A stretch of DNA of 64,000 nt from Megaustenia siamemsis (Eukaryota > Mollusca > Gastropoda > Stylommatophora > Ariophantidae): NCBI GenBank assembly GCA_032433765.1, contig JAVIAB010000073.1:70507959-70571958 (forward strand), written 5' to 3'. The position numbers were made by a program, and so were the translations under genes. Positions 11,472 to 22,109 of this stretch are shown one piece after another; positions within the stretch are counted from its first letter, which is position 1; every line of letters begins with the position of its first letter. Under the pieces are notes generated by a model. That model saw only the letters and a program-made list of their open reading frames with translations, made no database searches and was not told the origin of the DNA.

Positions 11472-11854
11472 TATTTTTAGTGGTCTTATTTTGGATTGGC
11501 CAGTAGCTCTATTCTCTCGCCCCCTGACTCAACAGGGCGGTTGAGAAGGACATCCAGTAATAGAGGTTGGGCTCTTTCGAGGCTGAGGGCCCGGCGCTGC
11601 ACCTGCCTGAGTGCCCATCACAGGGCAAGTGCCATATCGATTTGCGGTTATAGACATACTTCCATATGCGTTGAGTGCGTGGCATTCTGATTGTTGTGCG
11701 CCTTTTGGCTGGTTGCCTCCGACTTCAGCACTTGAACTTGCTAGAGCAGACTGTGGTCTTGCTCGGTTGTAGGAAGGCCTGGCCAGTCTTAGTTTTCAGT
11801 CCCTGGTGACTGTTAAGCCCCATCCCCACGACAAGGAGCTGGCCTTGATGAGGT
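11472..11854 (-). promoter_or_regulatory. 5' leader of the I-group LINE
   Basis: About 380 bp between the element's 5' end (CCTCATCAAGGCCAGCTCCT on minus) and the endonuclease. It is GC-richer than its surroundings and would contain the internal promoter expected of such LINEs. No motif proves this. One frame is open except for one stop. Confidence 0.5.
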
Positions 11855-12371
11855 TTTCATTATGAATAATGTAGTTTACAAATAATTAGGAATCTACTTT
11901 CATTTCATTATGAATAATGTAGTTTACAAATATTTAGGAATCTACTTTCATTTCATTATGAATAATGTAGTTTACAAATAATTAGGAATCTACTTTCATT
12001 TCATTATGAATAATGTAGTTTACAAATAATTAGGAATCTACTTTCATTTCATTATGAAAAATGTAGTTTACAAATAATTAGGAATCTACTTTAATTTCAT
12101 TATGAATAATGTAGTTTACAAATAATTAGGAATCTACTTTCATTTCATTATGAATAATGTAGTTTACAAATAATTTGGAATCTACTTTCAGTTCATTATG
12201 AATAATGTAGTTTACAAATAATTAGGAATCTACTTTCATTTCATTATGAATAATGTAGTTTACAAATAATTTGGAATCTACTTTCAGTTCATTATGAATA
12301 ATGTAGTTTACAAATAGTTAGGAATCTACTTTAATTCATTATAAATAACGTGGTTTAAAAATAGGAATCTA
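11855..12371. repeat. 48-bp minisatellite, main block
   Basis: About 10.8 near-identical 48-bp units, later ones slightly more diverged. Together with 7683-7802 it is one array broken by the LINE. A mariner inserted at its right edge. Confidence 0.95.
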
Positions 12372-13702
12372 CTGAAGGGAGGTCAAAAAGTAATGCATAC
12401 CAATTTTTTTCTCGGCTAATAATAAAGATAGAAATATGAAATTTTGCGCACTTGGAATATGAAATGTTCCAATTATGTGCACCAAATTGCACAGCATTCT
12501 GATAAATATTACGCAAGCCGTTAAAATGGAGCTTGTCAACAATGTCCGTTACAAACAGCGAATTGTCATAGAATTTCTGGTTGCGGAAAAAGAAACTGTG
12601 GCAAACATTCATAAACGACTGTGTGCAGTGTACTAATGTTCTGCAGTCGATAGGAGCACAGTTAGTCGCTGGGTTCAGAGAATTAAAGCTGCAGAAAGTG
12701 TACGAGTGGAGCTGCATGATTTACCGCGTTCTGGACGTGTTGCCTCGGCTACCAGCATAGACATGTTAAACCGGGCTGATGCCATTATTCGTAAGGATAG
12801 GCGTATCACTAGTCAGCAATTGGCATTGCAGCTTACAGTCAGCAAGGGAAGTGCAATCGCAATTTTTAAAACTCTCGGATATTCAAAGATTTGCGCTCGA
12901 TGAGTTCCTCGGTGCCTAACAAATGATCACAGAGTTCAAACGAAAACATTCTGTTCTGAATTGTTGGAGCGTTTCGGTGTCGAAGGAGAAATGTTTTTGT
13001 CAAAAATTGTTACCGGTGACGAAACGTGGGCACATTATTATGAGCCTGAAACAAAAATGCAGTCAATGGAATGGCATCATCCGCAGTCACCAAAAAGAAA
13101 AAAATTCAAAACATCTCCATCAGCCGGAAAGGTGATGATCACTGTCTTCTGGGACATTGATGGTGTGATTCTTGTTGATGTAAAGACAAGAGGTGAGACA
13201 ATCAACTCGACAGCTTACATCAATACACTGACAAAACTCAAAAATCGGTTCCACAGAGTTCGGCCTAATAAGCCATCTGCAGATTTGTTGCTTCAACATG
13301 ACAATGCACGCCCTCACACAAGTCTGGTAACACGGGAAGCATTCAACAAATTTGGTTGGACTGTACTGCCCCATCCTCCTTACAGCCCTGATCTGGCTCC
13401 CTCAGATTTCCATCTGTTTGGACCACTCAAAAAATTCCTGCGTGGGACACACTTTGACAATGATGAGGATGTGATCCGTGCAGTTAAAAAATGGCTACGA
13501 GAGCAGGACAAAACTTGGTACAAACGAGGCATTCATGACCTAGTTTCGCGTTGGCGTAAGGCAATACGCTTGGACGGAGATTATGTTGAAAAATAGGTAG
13601 TGTAAAGGGGATGTTCAGCTACAATCTGTGAAAATTTCACACATTTTGCCCGAATAGTTTCCGAGAAAAAATGGGTGTGCATTACTTTTTGACCTCCCTA
13701 CG
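12372..13702 (+). mobile_element. mariner element, copy 1 (1331 bp)
   Basis: Flanked by TA on both sides (12370-12371 and 13703-13704). The inverted terminal repeats contain AGGGAGGTCAAAAAGTAATG on the left and its complement on the right. The very outermost bases differ between the ends (CTGAAGGG versus CGTAGGG). It encodes one transposase frame with two stops. The left flank is the 48-bp minisatellite. Confidence 0.95.
12526..13596 (+). pseudogene. mariner transposase, DD34D type, two nonsense codons
   Basis: A cut-and-paste transposase of 356 codons in frame from ATG to TAG. TAA at codon 37 (12634) and TGA at codon 126 (12901) interrupt it; the copy at 59277 has sense codons at both places. 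The N-terminal part carries the helix-turn-helix region and the linker LPRSGRVASAT. The catalytic triad is VTGDETW, LLQHDNARPH and LAPSDFHLF, with exactly 34 residues between the second and third aspartates, which defines mariner proper. The C-terminus is intact here, unlike copy 2. It is non-functional as it stands. Confidence 0.95.
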
Positions 13703-13889
13703 TACTTTCGTCCTCAAATGTAACAGAAAGTGTTAGTGTCTATTTATATTCTATAAAACGTTGTTGAGAAAACCACATTATGTTTCTTTGTTCATTAAAA
13801 CGCAGTTTAAAAAAAACAAAACGATGTTTACATTTATTTGCAAATATGTTCTGAAATATTCACTAACGTTTCTGTTTATATTTTATTTA

Positions 13890-14155
13890 AAAGTAAAGAT
13901 GAGTCCCATAGCAACTGCCAATGGGTAAATAGCGTTAGTGACTTTGTTGTGCTTAAGCCTCAGTTTCATGAGGTGGGATGGTCGATACCCTTCCTTGATG
14001 CTTCTCCTTCCCTGAGCATTTCTTTGGAACCTATTAAAGAGACCAGGTGGACCCCGATAATGTTTTAGGTTCGGAACAATGTAACAGGTATTCGAACACC
14101 CACATTTAAGTTAAGCAGACGAGGGCACTAACCACTGCACCACCGAGCTCTCTAT
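13890..14155 (-). mobile_element. tRNA-derived SINE, third family, minus
   Basis: On the minus strand a head reads GAGCTCGGTGGTGCAGTGG, TTAGTGCCCTCGTCTGC, with a B-box-like GGTGTTCGAATACC. A diverged body extends left to the region with GCGTTAGTGAC, a segment shared with SINE-1. It lies upstream of the 31-bp minisatellite. Confidence 0.65.
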
Positions 14156-14229
14156 GATTTATTACAATGAATGTGACAAATTTTCCTACCACCAAGTCTA
14201 TGGGTTTATCATATGTTTTTGGCTCATTT

Positions 14230-14437
14230 TCTTGTGTGTTTGTATCAACAGGTCTGTTCAACTTGTGTGTTTGTATCAACAGGTCTATTCAACTTGTGTG
14301 ATTGTATCAACATCTCTATTCAACTTGTGTGATTGTATCAACATCTCTATTCAACTTATGTGATTGTATCAACATCTCTATTCAACTTGTGTGATTGTAT
14401 CAACATCTCTATTCAACTTGTGTGATTGTATCAACAG
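14230..14437. repeat. 31-bp minisatellite abutting a candidate exon
   Basis: About seven 31-bp units (CAACTTGTGTGATTGTATCA, ACATCTCTATT). Three units carry ATCAACAGGTCT instead, and the last of these supplies the AG of the putative splice acceptor at 14436-14437. Confidence 0.85.
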
Positions 14438-15233
14438 GTCTGCTGAGCCTGTGACAACTCCAGTTCCTGAGCTTCCTACCAAAATGTCCGACACGGAGCC
14501 CTTACTCAAGCATGCTCTTAAAACACCAGAGCCGGACACTGAAGATAAGATGCTATCCACGGCTGATGAGCTGTTGCAGCAGATGAAACGTAACCTCGGA
14601 CTATCCAGCCATCTCACACGGACGAGATATACACCTCTACATCAGGCAGCAGCAGGATTGTATGCATGCGAAGACCAACAAACGCAGCAGACTGATGGAG
14701 ACGAATCTACAGGGGATATTCATTTTGAAATAACAAATGTGGAAACAAAGAAGTCGAAACCGTCGATGTTTATGTGCAGTATTGTGGGAAGAAGCGACAC
14801 ATCTAGATTTGTAGAAAATCTTCGAAGTTCTGACACAGCGGGATCTAGAACGCAAGACTACGTTTGTAGATGTATACATTGCTCTTCAGAATTGCATGCT
14901 GTGAAAATGGCACACTCAGACTACGACTCTCCACTTTTAACAAACTGTGAGCACAACGGAAATACGTGCTTCCACTTCATGCATACATTAGTGTCAACAA
15001 CACACGACTTTCGTTGTCATGACAACGTTGTTAATGAAACAATAACGGGGAAGTTTCAACAAGAAGACAGTGTACAGATTGCTGCATTAGGAGACGCGTG
15101 TGCCAATGACAGCTTAGCCGCAACAATTCTGATCGGTAAAGAAACTCGACAAAATGACGGTAACCAAACGTCGAATAGAAATGTGAAGTATAGTGACTTC
15201 CGGTCTGAAACTGAAAGGCTTACTCCATCAGAG
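14438..15233 (+). CDS. Candidate host exon 1 (hydrophilic protein, unknown family)
   Basis: The longest non-repetitive coding-like stretch in the window: 796 nt, open throughout, between a possible acceptor (TATCAACAG) and a good donor (CCATCAGAG then GTACGT). It enters in the third codon position and leaves on a codon boundary. The protein is acidic and hydrophilic with no membrane segment, beginning SAEPVTTPVPELPTKMSDTE and containing TADELLQQMKRNLGLSS. A cluster of cysteines and histidines (VCRCIHCSSELH, NCEHNGNTCFHF) is not a recognised zinc finger. It ends ETERLTPSE. The phase matches the next candidate exon at 24311. It might instead be a chance open frame; its codon usage and lack of repeats argue against that. 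Confidence 0.5.
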
Positions 15234-15531
15234 GTACGTCGTGACTGTAATGTCTACTTATTCTTGGTCTTCTATACCTCCTTGCCTGATCCCTTAACTC
15301 CATTTGGAACGCCAAAATGAAGCCTTGCCACCCATTTCCATCCCTCCCTATTGTGTGTGTTTGTGTGCGCCGTGTGCATGCGTGTGTGTGTCAGTTTCTG
15401 AGTTTGTTTCCCCAGTCGTGAGAGTATTCGTTCTGTCTGTACCAAAGGATATATATATGTGTGTATTTGTAAGGGATTTACTATCAGCGGTAGAGTGTTT
15501 ACAAGTTAGTTGCAACGCTAAGTTACATATG
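15234..15531 (+). other. Putative intron start, GT-rich stretch
   Basis: It follows the donor GTACGT. It holds a degenerate GTGTGTTTGTGTG tract at about 15350-15395 and leads into the 19-bp minisatellite. No gene signal. Confidence 0.4.
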
Positions 15532-16441
15532 TAGTAACTGTGAGTGGTTGTAGTAGCTGTGAATGGTTGTATTAGCTGTGAGTTTTTGTAGCGGCTGTGA
15601 GTGGTTGTAGTGGCTGTGAGTGGTTGTAGTAGATGTGAGTGGTTGTAGTAGCTGTGAGTAGTTGTAGTAGCTGTGAGTGGTTGTAGTAGCTGTGAGTGGT
15701 TTTAGTGGCTGTGAGTGGTTGTAGCTGTGAGTGGTTGTAGTGGCTGTGAGTGGTTGTAGTTACTGTGAGTGGTTGTAGAAGCTAAGAGTGGTTGTATTAG
15801 CTGTGAGTGGTTGTAGTGGCTGTGAGTGGTTGTAGTGGCTGTGAGTGGTTGTAGTGGCTGTGAGTGGTTGTAGTTGTGAGTGGTTGTAGTGGCTGTGAGT
15901 GGTTGTAGTGGCTGTGAGTGGTTGTAGTAGCTGTGAGTGGTTGTAGTAGCTGTGAGTGGTTGTAGTAGCTGTGAGTGGTTTTAGTGGCTGTGAGTGGTTT
16001 TAGTGGCTGTGAGTGGTTTTAGTGGCTGTGAGTGGTTGTAGCTGTGAGTGGTTGTAGTGGCTGTGAGTGGTTGTAGTAACTGTGAGTAGTTGTAGTAGCT
16101 GTGAGTGGTTGTAGAAGCTGTGAGTTGTTGTAGAAGCTGTGAGTGGTTGTAATAGCTGTGAATTTTTGTAGAAGCTGTGAGTGTTTGTAGTAGCTGTGAG
16201 TAGTTGTAGTAGCTGTGAGTGGTTGTAGCAGCAGTGAGTTTTTGTAGCGGCTGTGAGTGGTTGTAGTAATTGTGAGTGGTTATAGTAGCTGTAAGGAGTA
16301 GTAGTAGCTGTGAGTGGTTGTAGTGGTTATGAGTGGTTGTAAAAGCTGTGAGTGGTTGTAGAAGCTGTGAGTGGTTGTAGAAGCTGTGAGTGGTTATAGT
16401 AGTTATGAGTGGTTATAGAAGCTATGAGTGGTTATTGTACC
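15532..16441. repeat. 19-bp minisatellite, left block
   Basis: Units of 19 bp (TAGCTGTGAGTGGTTGTAG) with frequent point variants and short deletions. The array resumes at 17633 after an insertion. Confidence 0.95.
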
Positions 16442-16444
16442 TGT

Positions 16445-17631
16445 TATAACATGGATATGTTTTTATCTCAATCTCAGATGAAAGCGTTTTTGGTTATATC
16501 ATTATCAGGAGGACGTTTCAATATTTATCTCGAACGATATATTGATTGTTTTGATTCTGGCATTCAAGTCTCGTCGCCTTGGACTGTCACCACTTTCCAC
16601 CTACAACGCTAATTCTGGATGGGGCCAGACCAGTTGTTTGCTTCTCCGGTCTCTGGTTGTACACCTTATGAATGGCGACACACTTACTTTCGCCCGTTGT
16701 CCTGATCTCTCGTGCCACTGGTATGTTCGGTCATGCACGAGATTATTAACTTGGGATCTGACACGTTTGTTACCGTGTCCTGTGTTGATGGTAGTACTTC
16801 GTTGGTTGTGCCGCGACTGATATTTCTTTTGCTTCTCCAAGTTTTACTACGCCAGGCATAACTGTGCAAACACACAACATGACTTCAATTTAAGGCAAAT
16901 CGTATTTATTTACAGCCCAACACCTGGGCACCATAATTCAACATATTTACTTGAAGTAATGACCAAATGACTGTAACACATGGTCAATCACACACGTTGC
17001 CCAGCAGCAATGTCACTCGCCGCTGGGCCCTAGGCTTTTACACGTGACTACTCTAACTTAATTGTGAACTGTTCCCCATTGAACAGCTCACCGGTATATC
17101 TCTCATCTACTAATTCTACTGGTCTCGTCGACTATATTTCTCTGACACTTCTATCTACGTTGGGCCATCGTCAACCCTCTCTAATCCTCGAGGTTTGACA
17201 TCTAGCTGTTCGAAGCTCTATAGCTCTAACTATTCGTAGTCTACAACTTTAAACTTTATCGCTACCTACTAAACTGATAATGGTTAGATCCTATGGGTTG
17301 ACCACACAAAGTGGTCGCCCTCTCTACACCCAGACGTGTGACATTTCGGATCTCTTGTCCGGATCTCCTCTGAAAGCTTCCTGTTCTTTGTGTCTTGTCT
17401 TTAAATAATTACCGTCTCCTCCAATAAAAAACTACTTCCTCTAATTTTCCTCCAATCTACTTGATCTACGTGTCTAGTTTCGCGTCTACCAGACCCACGA
17501 ACTTCTCGGGATTCATAATTCCCATACTTCTCGTGGACTTCACACTTCCAGTTAACTGAACACTTCCCCCGCAAGTCACGCCTTTCCCTCCTCCCCAACA
17601 TTTCTCGTGTTCTACGCCTCCTCACGGCTAC
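16445..17631. mobile_element. 1.19-kb insertion of unknown class in the 19-bp minisatellite
   Basis: The array is interrupted exactly: ACCTGT occurs at 16439-16444 and again at 17632-17637, and the two array halves join without gap if one copy is removed. The insert starts TATAACATGG and ends CACGGCTAC, with no inverted termini and no convincing coding frame. A 5-6-bp duplication and this length would suit a solo LTR, but the usual TG...CA ends do not fit the duplication. Class unresolved. Confidence 0.6.
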
Positions 17632-17632
17632 A

Positions 17633-18635
17633 CCTGTGAGTGGTTGTAGTAGCTGTGAGTTTTTGCAGAAGCTGTGAGTGGTTGTAGTAGCTGTGAGTTT
17701 TTGCAGAAGCTGTGAGTGGTTGTAGTAGCTGTGAGTGGTTGTAGAAGCTGTGAGTGGTTGTAGAAGCTGTGAGTGGTTGTAGTAGCTGTGAGTGGTTGTA
17801 GTGACAGTGAGTGGTTGTAGTAGCTGTGAGTGGTTGTAGAAGCTGTGAGTGGTTGTAGAAGCTGTGAGTGGTTGTAGTAGCTGTGAGTGGTTGTAGTGAC
17901 AGTGAGTGGTTGTAGTAGCTGTGAGTGGTTGTAGTGACAGTGAGTGGTTGTAGTGACAGTGAGTGGTTGTAGAAGCTGTGAGTAGTTGTATTAGCTGTGA
18001 GTGGTTGTAGAAGCTGTGAGTGGTTGTAGTAGCTGTGAGTGGTTGTAGTAGCTGTGAGTGGTTATATTAGTTATGAGTGATTATAGAAGCTATGAGTGGT
18101 TATTGTACCTGTGAGTGGTTGTAGTAGCTGTGAGTTTTTGTAGATGCTGTGAGTGGTTGTAGTGACAGTGAGTGGTTGTAGTGACAGTGAGTGGTTGTAG
18201 AAGCTGTGAGTAGTTGTAGTAGCTGTGAGTGGTTATTGTACCTGTGAGTGGTTGTAGCAGCTGTGATTGGTTGTAGTAGCTGTGAGTAGTTGTACAGCTG
18301 TGAGTGGTTGTAGTAGCTGTGAGTGGTTATTGTACCTGTGAGTGGTTATTGTACCTGTGAGTGGTTGTAGTGGCTGTGAGTGGTTGTAGAAGCTGTGAGT
18401 GGTTTTAGTAGCTGTGAGTGGTTATATTTGTTATGAGTGGTTATAAAAGCTATGAGTGGTTATTGTACCTGTGAGTGGTTGTAGTAGCTGTGAGTTTTTG
18501 TAGATGCTGTGAGTGGTTGTAGTAGCTGTGAGAGCTTATAGTAACTTTGAGTGGTTGTAGTAGCTGTACGTTTTTGTTGAAGCTGTGAATGGTTGTAGTA
18601 GCTGTGAGTGGTTGTAAAAGCTGTGAGTTCATATA
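17633..18635. repeat. 19-bp minisatellite, right block
   Basis: Continuation of the 15532 array, with the variant units GTAGTGACAGTGAGTGGTT and GGTTATTGTACC. The same GTTATTGTACCTGTGAGTGG context as the insertion target is present intact here, near 18100-18120. Confidence 0.95.
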
Positions 18636-18639
18636 AACA

Positions 18640-18969
18640 AGCATACAAGAAGCTCGACAACATCACCAGTATACCAGATCTCACCATCCACCGTTAAAGA
18701 CATTGTGAGGTAAAGGTCGTCACAAAAATATAGACTCCGCAGCATTTTGAGGTGAATGGACAAACACTCTTCCTCAATGTTATTTACCTTCTCGAGCTCT
18801 CTGGTCCATGCATCCAATTGTTTTAGCTGGGCTGACTCAAAAGCTGTGATTGGGATTGTGATTACGTGGTCGCCAAGCTAGCCACTACGCCATTGACTTT
18901 CTCTTGAGTCAAACATTTGAATAAGTCTGAATTTAGAGCAATTTGGTGCGGAATCTTTTTGTGGCCATA
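18640..18969. other. No recognisable feature
   Basis: Unique-looking sequence between the minisatellite and a SINE. No gene signal. Confidence 0.4.
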
Positions 18970-18982
18970 TAATGAGAAGGTA

Positions 18983-19228
18983 GTAAAAAAAAAAAAAGTA
19001 AAGATCCCCTGTCACGCAAAGTGGCGTATAGAGAATATGGTGTTAGTGGCCATCGATTTTACAGACTTTCGGCACATGATTTTTTGGGGTAATGTGGTCA
19101 GTATTACGCCCGTGCCCCAAAATTATGGTACCCATTTAAGGCTGGGTGAACTCTGAAGCCGTCGGTTGGGGTTTAACCCTACCTCTTGTCCTTTGTAGTC
19201 CAGTTCACTAACCACTATCGCGGATCCC
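18983..19228 (-). mobile_element. SINE-1 copy, minus, 13-bp target duplication
   Basis: Flanked by TAATGAGAAGGTA at 18970-18982 and 19229-19241. The A-rich/GTAAA tail is at the left and the tRNA-like head at the right. It is an intact insertion. Confidence 0.93.
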
Positions 19229-19324
19229 TAATGAGAAGGTAAGAGCTGGAATATATTGTGACAAGTCACACACACAACAATTAAGGAAGAAGAAATAGAC
19301 GGAAACAGAAGAACAAAAATACCA

Positions 19325-19500
19325 TACAGGTTGCAAGGGGAATGGGTTAGGTGGCCCAGACGTAAGACTTCGGCCTCTGGACTAGAAGGTCCCGGGTTTG
19401 ATCCTCACCACAGGTGTTGGAAATCTTTCAAAAATCGAACCCGTGGTTTCTTCGTGGCTTTACCCTCCCCTGGTCTCTGAGTAGAAGAAGATCAGATGTC
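19325..19500 (+). mobile_element. SINE-like sequence with tRNA-type head
   Basis: A head GGGTTAGGTGGCCCAGACG and a B-box-like GGGTTTGATCCTC are about 50 bp apart, followed by a short body. It is a different family from SINE-1. Confidence 0.5.
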
Positions 19501-19659
19501 TAATCCTCTCGGACAACGGAGAAAAAAAGGGCCTAATGTGTATTTGCTCACGTTAAAAACCCTTGGCAGTTTGAAATCGAAAGATATGGAGCAAGTAGTG
19601 GGATGTAATGTGTTTACACTCCTGCAAGGTATGGTGACAACAAAAAAAAGGGAGGGTGG

Positions 19660-19712
19660 GGTGGGGGGGGACAACAAAATACTGACGTTTCGGCATACAT
19701 GCGGCCTTCCTC
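19660..19712 (-). ncRNA. Hammerhead-ribozyme-like core, minus
   Basis: On the minus strand CTGAGGA is followed by a stem (AGGC...GCC), then GAAAC and GTCAGTA. This matches the CUGANGA-stem II-GAAA core. A complementary helix I is not evident. Such cores are known from Penelope-like retroelements. Probably a degenerate copy. Confidence 0.35.
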
Positions 19713-19719
19713 AGAAAAC

Positions 19720-20246
19720 GAGAACTAACGAACAACGAAATAAAGATAAAATCCACTACATCTAGGATGTGCGGTATATATAAATCAATGAGAAGTAAAC
19801 AGAGGGATAAGAGATGAAATAATGAAACGAAAGAGAGATGTGCTACATTGGGATAATAAAAACAGATAAAACGTGAACATTAGTCAGCTAAAATAAATAT
19901 ACAATTAAAGCTAGACTTTCGTGGTTTCGAAAGAAATGGGTTTTTTTGGTGTCGGTGCCCTGGCAAAATTAATGTGGAAACAATGTACCCAAAACGTTAA
20001 AACTCTTGACGAGAAAAATGATAGTACATCTGAAGTCGGAGAATATTTGCTTGTATGGCGGGGGACATCTGAGCACACAGTTGCCCGTGTGGAAAATTAG
20101 AAAACGTGATATTCATGCACAATTCAGACCTTCTGGACTTCGTTAGATACAACCAACACCAACCAGGTTAAGAGAATGTGACAGCCGACTGTGCCTAAAC
20201 GTCGTTCAATTTTTGTTTTGTTTTTCACTTAAGTCAAGTTGTAACC
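19720..20246. other. No recognisable feature
   Basis: AT-rich sequence with no open frame or repeat that I can name. Confidence 0.4.
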
Positions 20247-20575
20247 ATGGACAGCTAAGAAGAGTAATGAAAACGTCCTGAAAGAGGCCAAAGCAAAAAG
20301 AGAGCTAATTTCCAATATTAGGAAAAAAACAATCATCATTTTTTGGCTATATAATGGGAAGAGAATAACTAGAATATATTGTAATAACTGAGAAAACTGA
20401 GGGACAAAGAGATAGAGGAAAAGCAAAGAGAAAAATGTATCAGACAGCTTAAGAGAATGGTTTGGCAGAAGGTCAACAACAGAAATGATAAATAACTGTC
20501 GAGATCGAAAATTGTGGAGAGACATGATTACCTACGCCAGCAGGCCAGGTACTTGATGATGATGATAGTTGTAAC
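20247..20575 (+). mobile_element. RTE-2 3' fragment, plus
   Basis: Starts at ACCATGGACAGCTAAGAAGA and runs parallel to 58381-58695 over its whole length. It ends with the family C-terminus region (GACATGATTACCTACGCCAG) and a (GAT)n tail. Stops and shifts throughout. Confidence 0.85.
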
Positions 20576-20689
20576 CACCCAAGTTTTTCCTTCTCTTTAA
20601 AGTTGTTATTCTTATCATCATCTGTAGTGCATCCTGCCATTTCTAAACATCTTACTGCATTTTTATGCCTTTACTCCTTTCAGAGAATG

Positions 20690-20763
20690 GTTTGGTAGGA
20701 AGTTACCGACATATCTTATAAGACTATTTTTTAAAGACATTACCATCTACGTCAGCAGGTTGT
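20690..20763 (+). mobile_element. Short RTE-2 scrap, plus
   Basis: AGAGAATGGTTTGGTAGGAA to CTACGTCAGCAGGTTG repeats the last part of the RTE-2 family with an internal loss. Confidence 0.5.
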
Positions 20764-20911
20764 TTAAAAAATCTTGAAATAATGACACCACTTCACAAGC
20801 TGATTTACGTTCATTATCTCCCTTAGATAACTCGTACCTTTTAACTATTTCTTTTGGTTGTTTCCCTTGTACTGAAAGTTTCATGTTATATCGTGACTGG
20901 TTATATAAAAC

Positions 20912-21396
20912 TAAGGTGACTAGACGTCCCAATTTTTCTGGGACAGTCCGATTTTTTACTGTTTTTTTCAACCTTAGTCCCGGATTTATTACTGTCCCGA
21001 TTTTTTAGCTTTTGTCCCGGATTTGTTAAAATATACTAGGGACACAAAAGTTTACCAATTTTGCCAATATGTTAAACGTCTCTTCGACTTACAAATATAC
21101 ATTATTCCGTTGTTGTGTAGAAAATGTTTAAAAAGTTGAACTGGCTGTTCATTTGGTGAAATAGTAACAGTAAAATGTGCTCCAAGTTTTAAATCTTATA
21201 AACTGAAACTCAATAACGTTTAATTCAATAACTCCTGATAACGTTTTGTAAGCCTATATTGGTAGGTGTTTTAATTAGTTTTAAAATATATGTATTATTC
21301 ACTTGAAAAAGACGGAAGAAATGTCATTTTATTGATGGAAAATTTAAGTCGAATTAATCCGCCCCAGATTAGGGTTTCAAAAATATGGTCACCTTA
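20912..21396. mobile_element. Non-autonomous DNA transposon (MITE-like), 485 bp
   Basis: Termini TAAGGTGAC at the left and GTCACCTTA at the right are inverted, and ATAAAAC flanks both (20905-20911 and 21397-21403). It contains no coding frame. The internal sequence has repeated GTCCCGGATTT and GTCCCGATTTTTTA motifs near the left end. The 7-bp duplication is near the 8 bp usual for hAT elements, so hAT is a guess. Confidence 0.75.
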
Positions 21397-21403
21397 ATAA
21401 AAC

Positions 21404-22105
21404 ACTAACTTAAGACATCATCATCAGGTGACTTCCGTTGTAAAGATGGTGGGATCTAGGTCGCGTTCTCTTGATCGCTGCAGTAAGTGCATTCGGAATC
21501 TGATTAATTTCGGTTCTCCGTTGTACTTTTCTGCGTTAAAGTAAAAGTGATGATCTTCTTATTACATCTGCGTCGCTAAAGCGATGTTGTACGCCGGCAA
21601 CAGTTCAGTTTTGATAAATCAAGTGTTGTGAATGCGACCTTCCAACTTGATCTGCGCTTTACGTCATATTGGTGCTGTTCATGGCCGTTGTTGAAATTCC
21701 TTGACGCAAGTTATTTCCATGTTACTTATCAATGTAAACTACTTCGTCAGCCGCAGTTTTATCTCTTTACGAAATTTGCACAGTGTTTTGTTCGTCTTAG
21801 GCTGCTTTTACTAGAGTAATCAGAAATCGAAAGGGAGCGAAATTGTGTGTACGAATTTTTTTGTGTGTCACGTCATCATAATGGTTCATCGTATATCCCT
21901 AGACTCTAGACCGGCCGTACGTTAATTTTACGGTCGGTTGTTTGATGTGCGACGGGGATAATCTGACGACTAACTGTATGTCTATATGTTCGGAATTGGA
22001 GTCAACAACGATGGCCTAACATCATCAAGCGCTCTACATTCTTTTTAAAACATGACGATCACCATTTTCAAGAGGACGTGAACTCCCGGTACATGGTTGA
22101 TAGGT
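21404..22105. other. No recognisable feature
   Basis: About 700 bp of unique-looking sequence with no supported gene or repeat. Confidence 0.4.
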
Positions 22106-22109
22106 GGGG

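Larger units (their letters stand above)
7803..11854 (-). mobile_element. Nearly full-length I-group LINE with RNase H, minus
   Basis: A 4.05-kb non-LTR retrotransposon inserted in the 48-bp minisatellite. TTTCATTAT is found at both junctions (7794-7802, 11855-11863), a likely 9-bp target duplication. Reading 5' to 3' on the minus strand: about 380 bp of leader, an endonuclease, a reverse transcriptase, an RNase H, a CxC...H...C knuckle and a (GATA)n tail at 7803-7818. An RNase H domain plus a terminal zinc-knuckle-like motif points to the I superfamily (I, Nimb, Ingi or Vingi type); I cannot decide which. I see only two one-base frameshifts, so the copy is young but dead. No separate gag-like ORF was found; the leader is partly open in frame with the endonuclease. 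Confidence 0.92.

Noticed and set aside
11472..11640. Possible 2A-like ribosome-skipping motif in the LINE leader (GAAPGP)
   Set aside because: The required D-x-E-x-N before PGP is absent, so no support for 2A activity.
16445..17631. Calling the insertion a solo LTR
   Set aside because: TGTTATAAC...CTACA would give TG...CA ends, but then the flanks do not form a target duplication; the ACCTGT duplication implies other ends.
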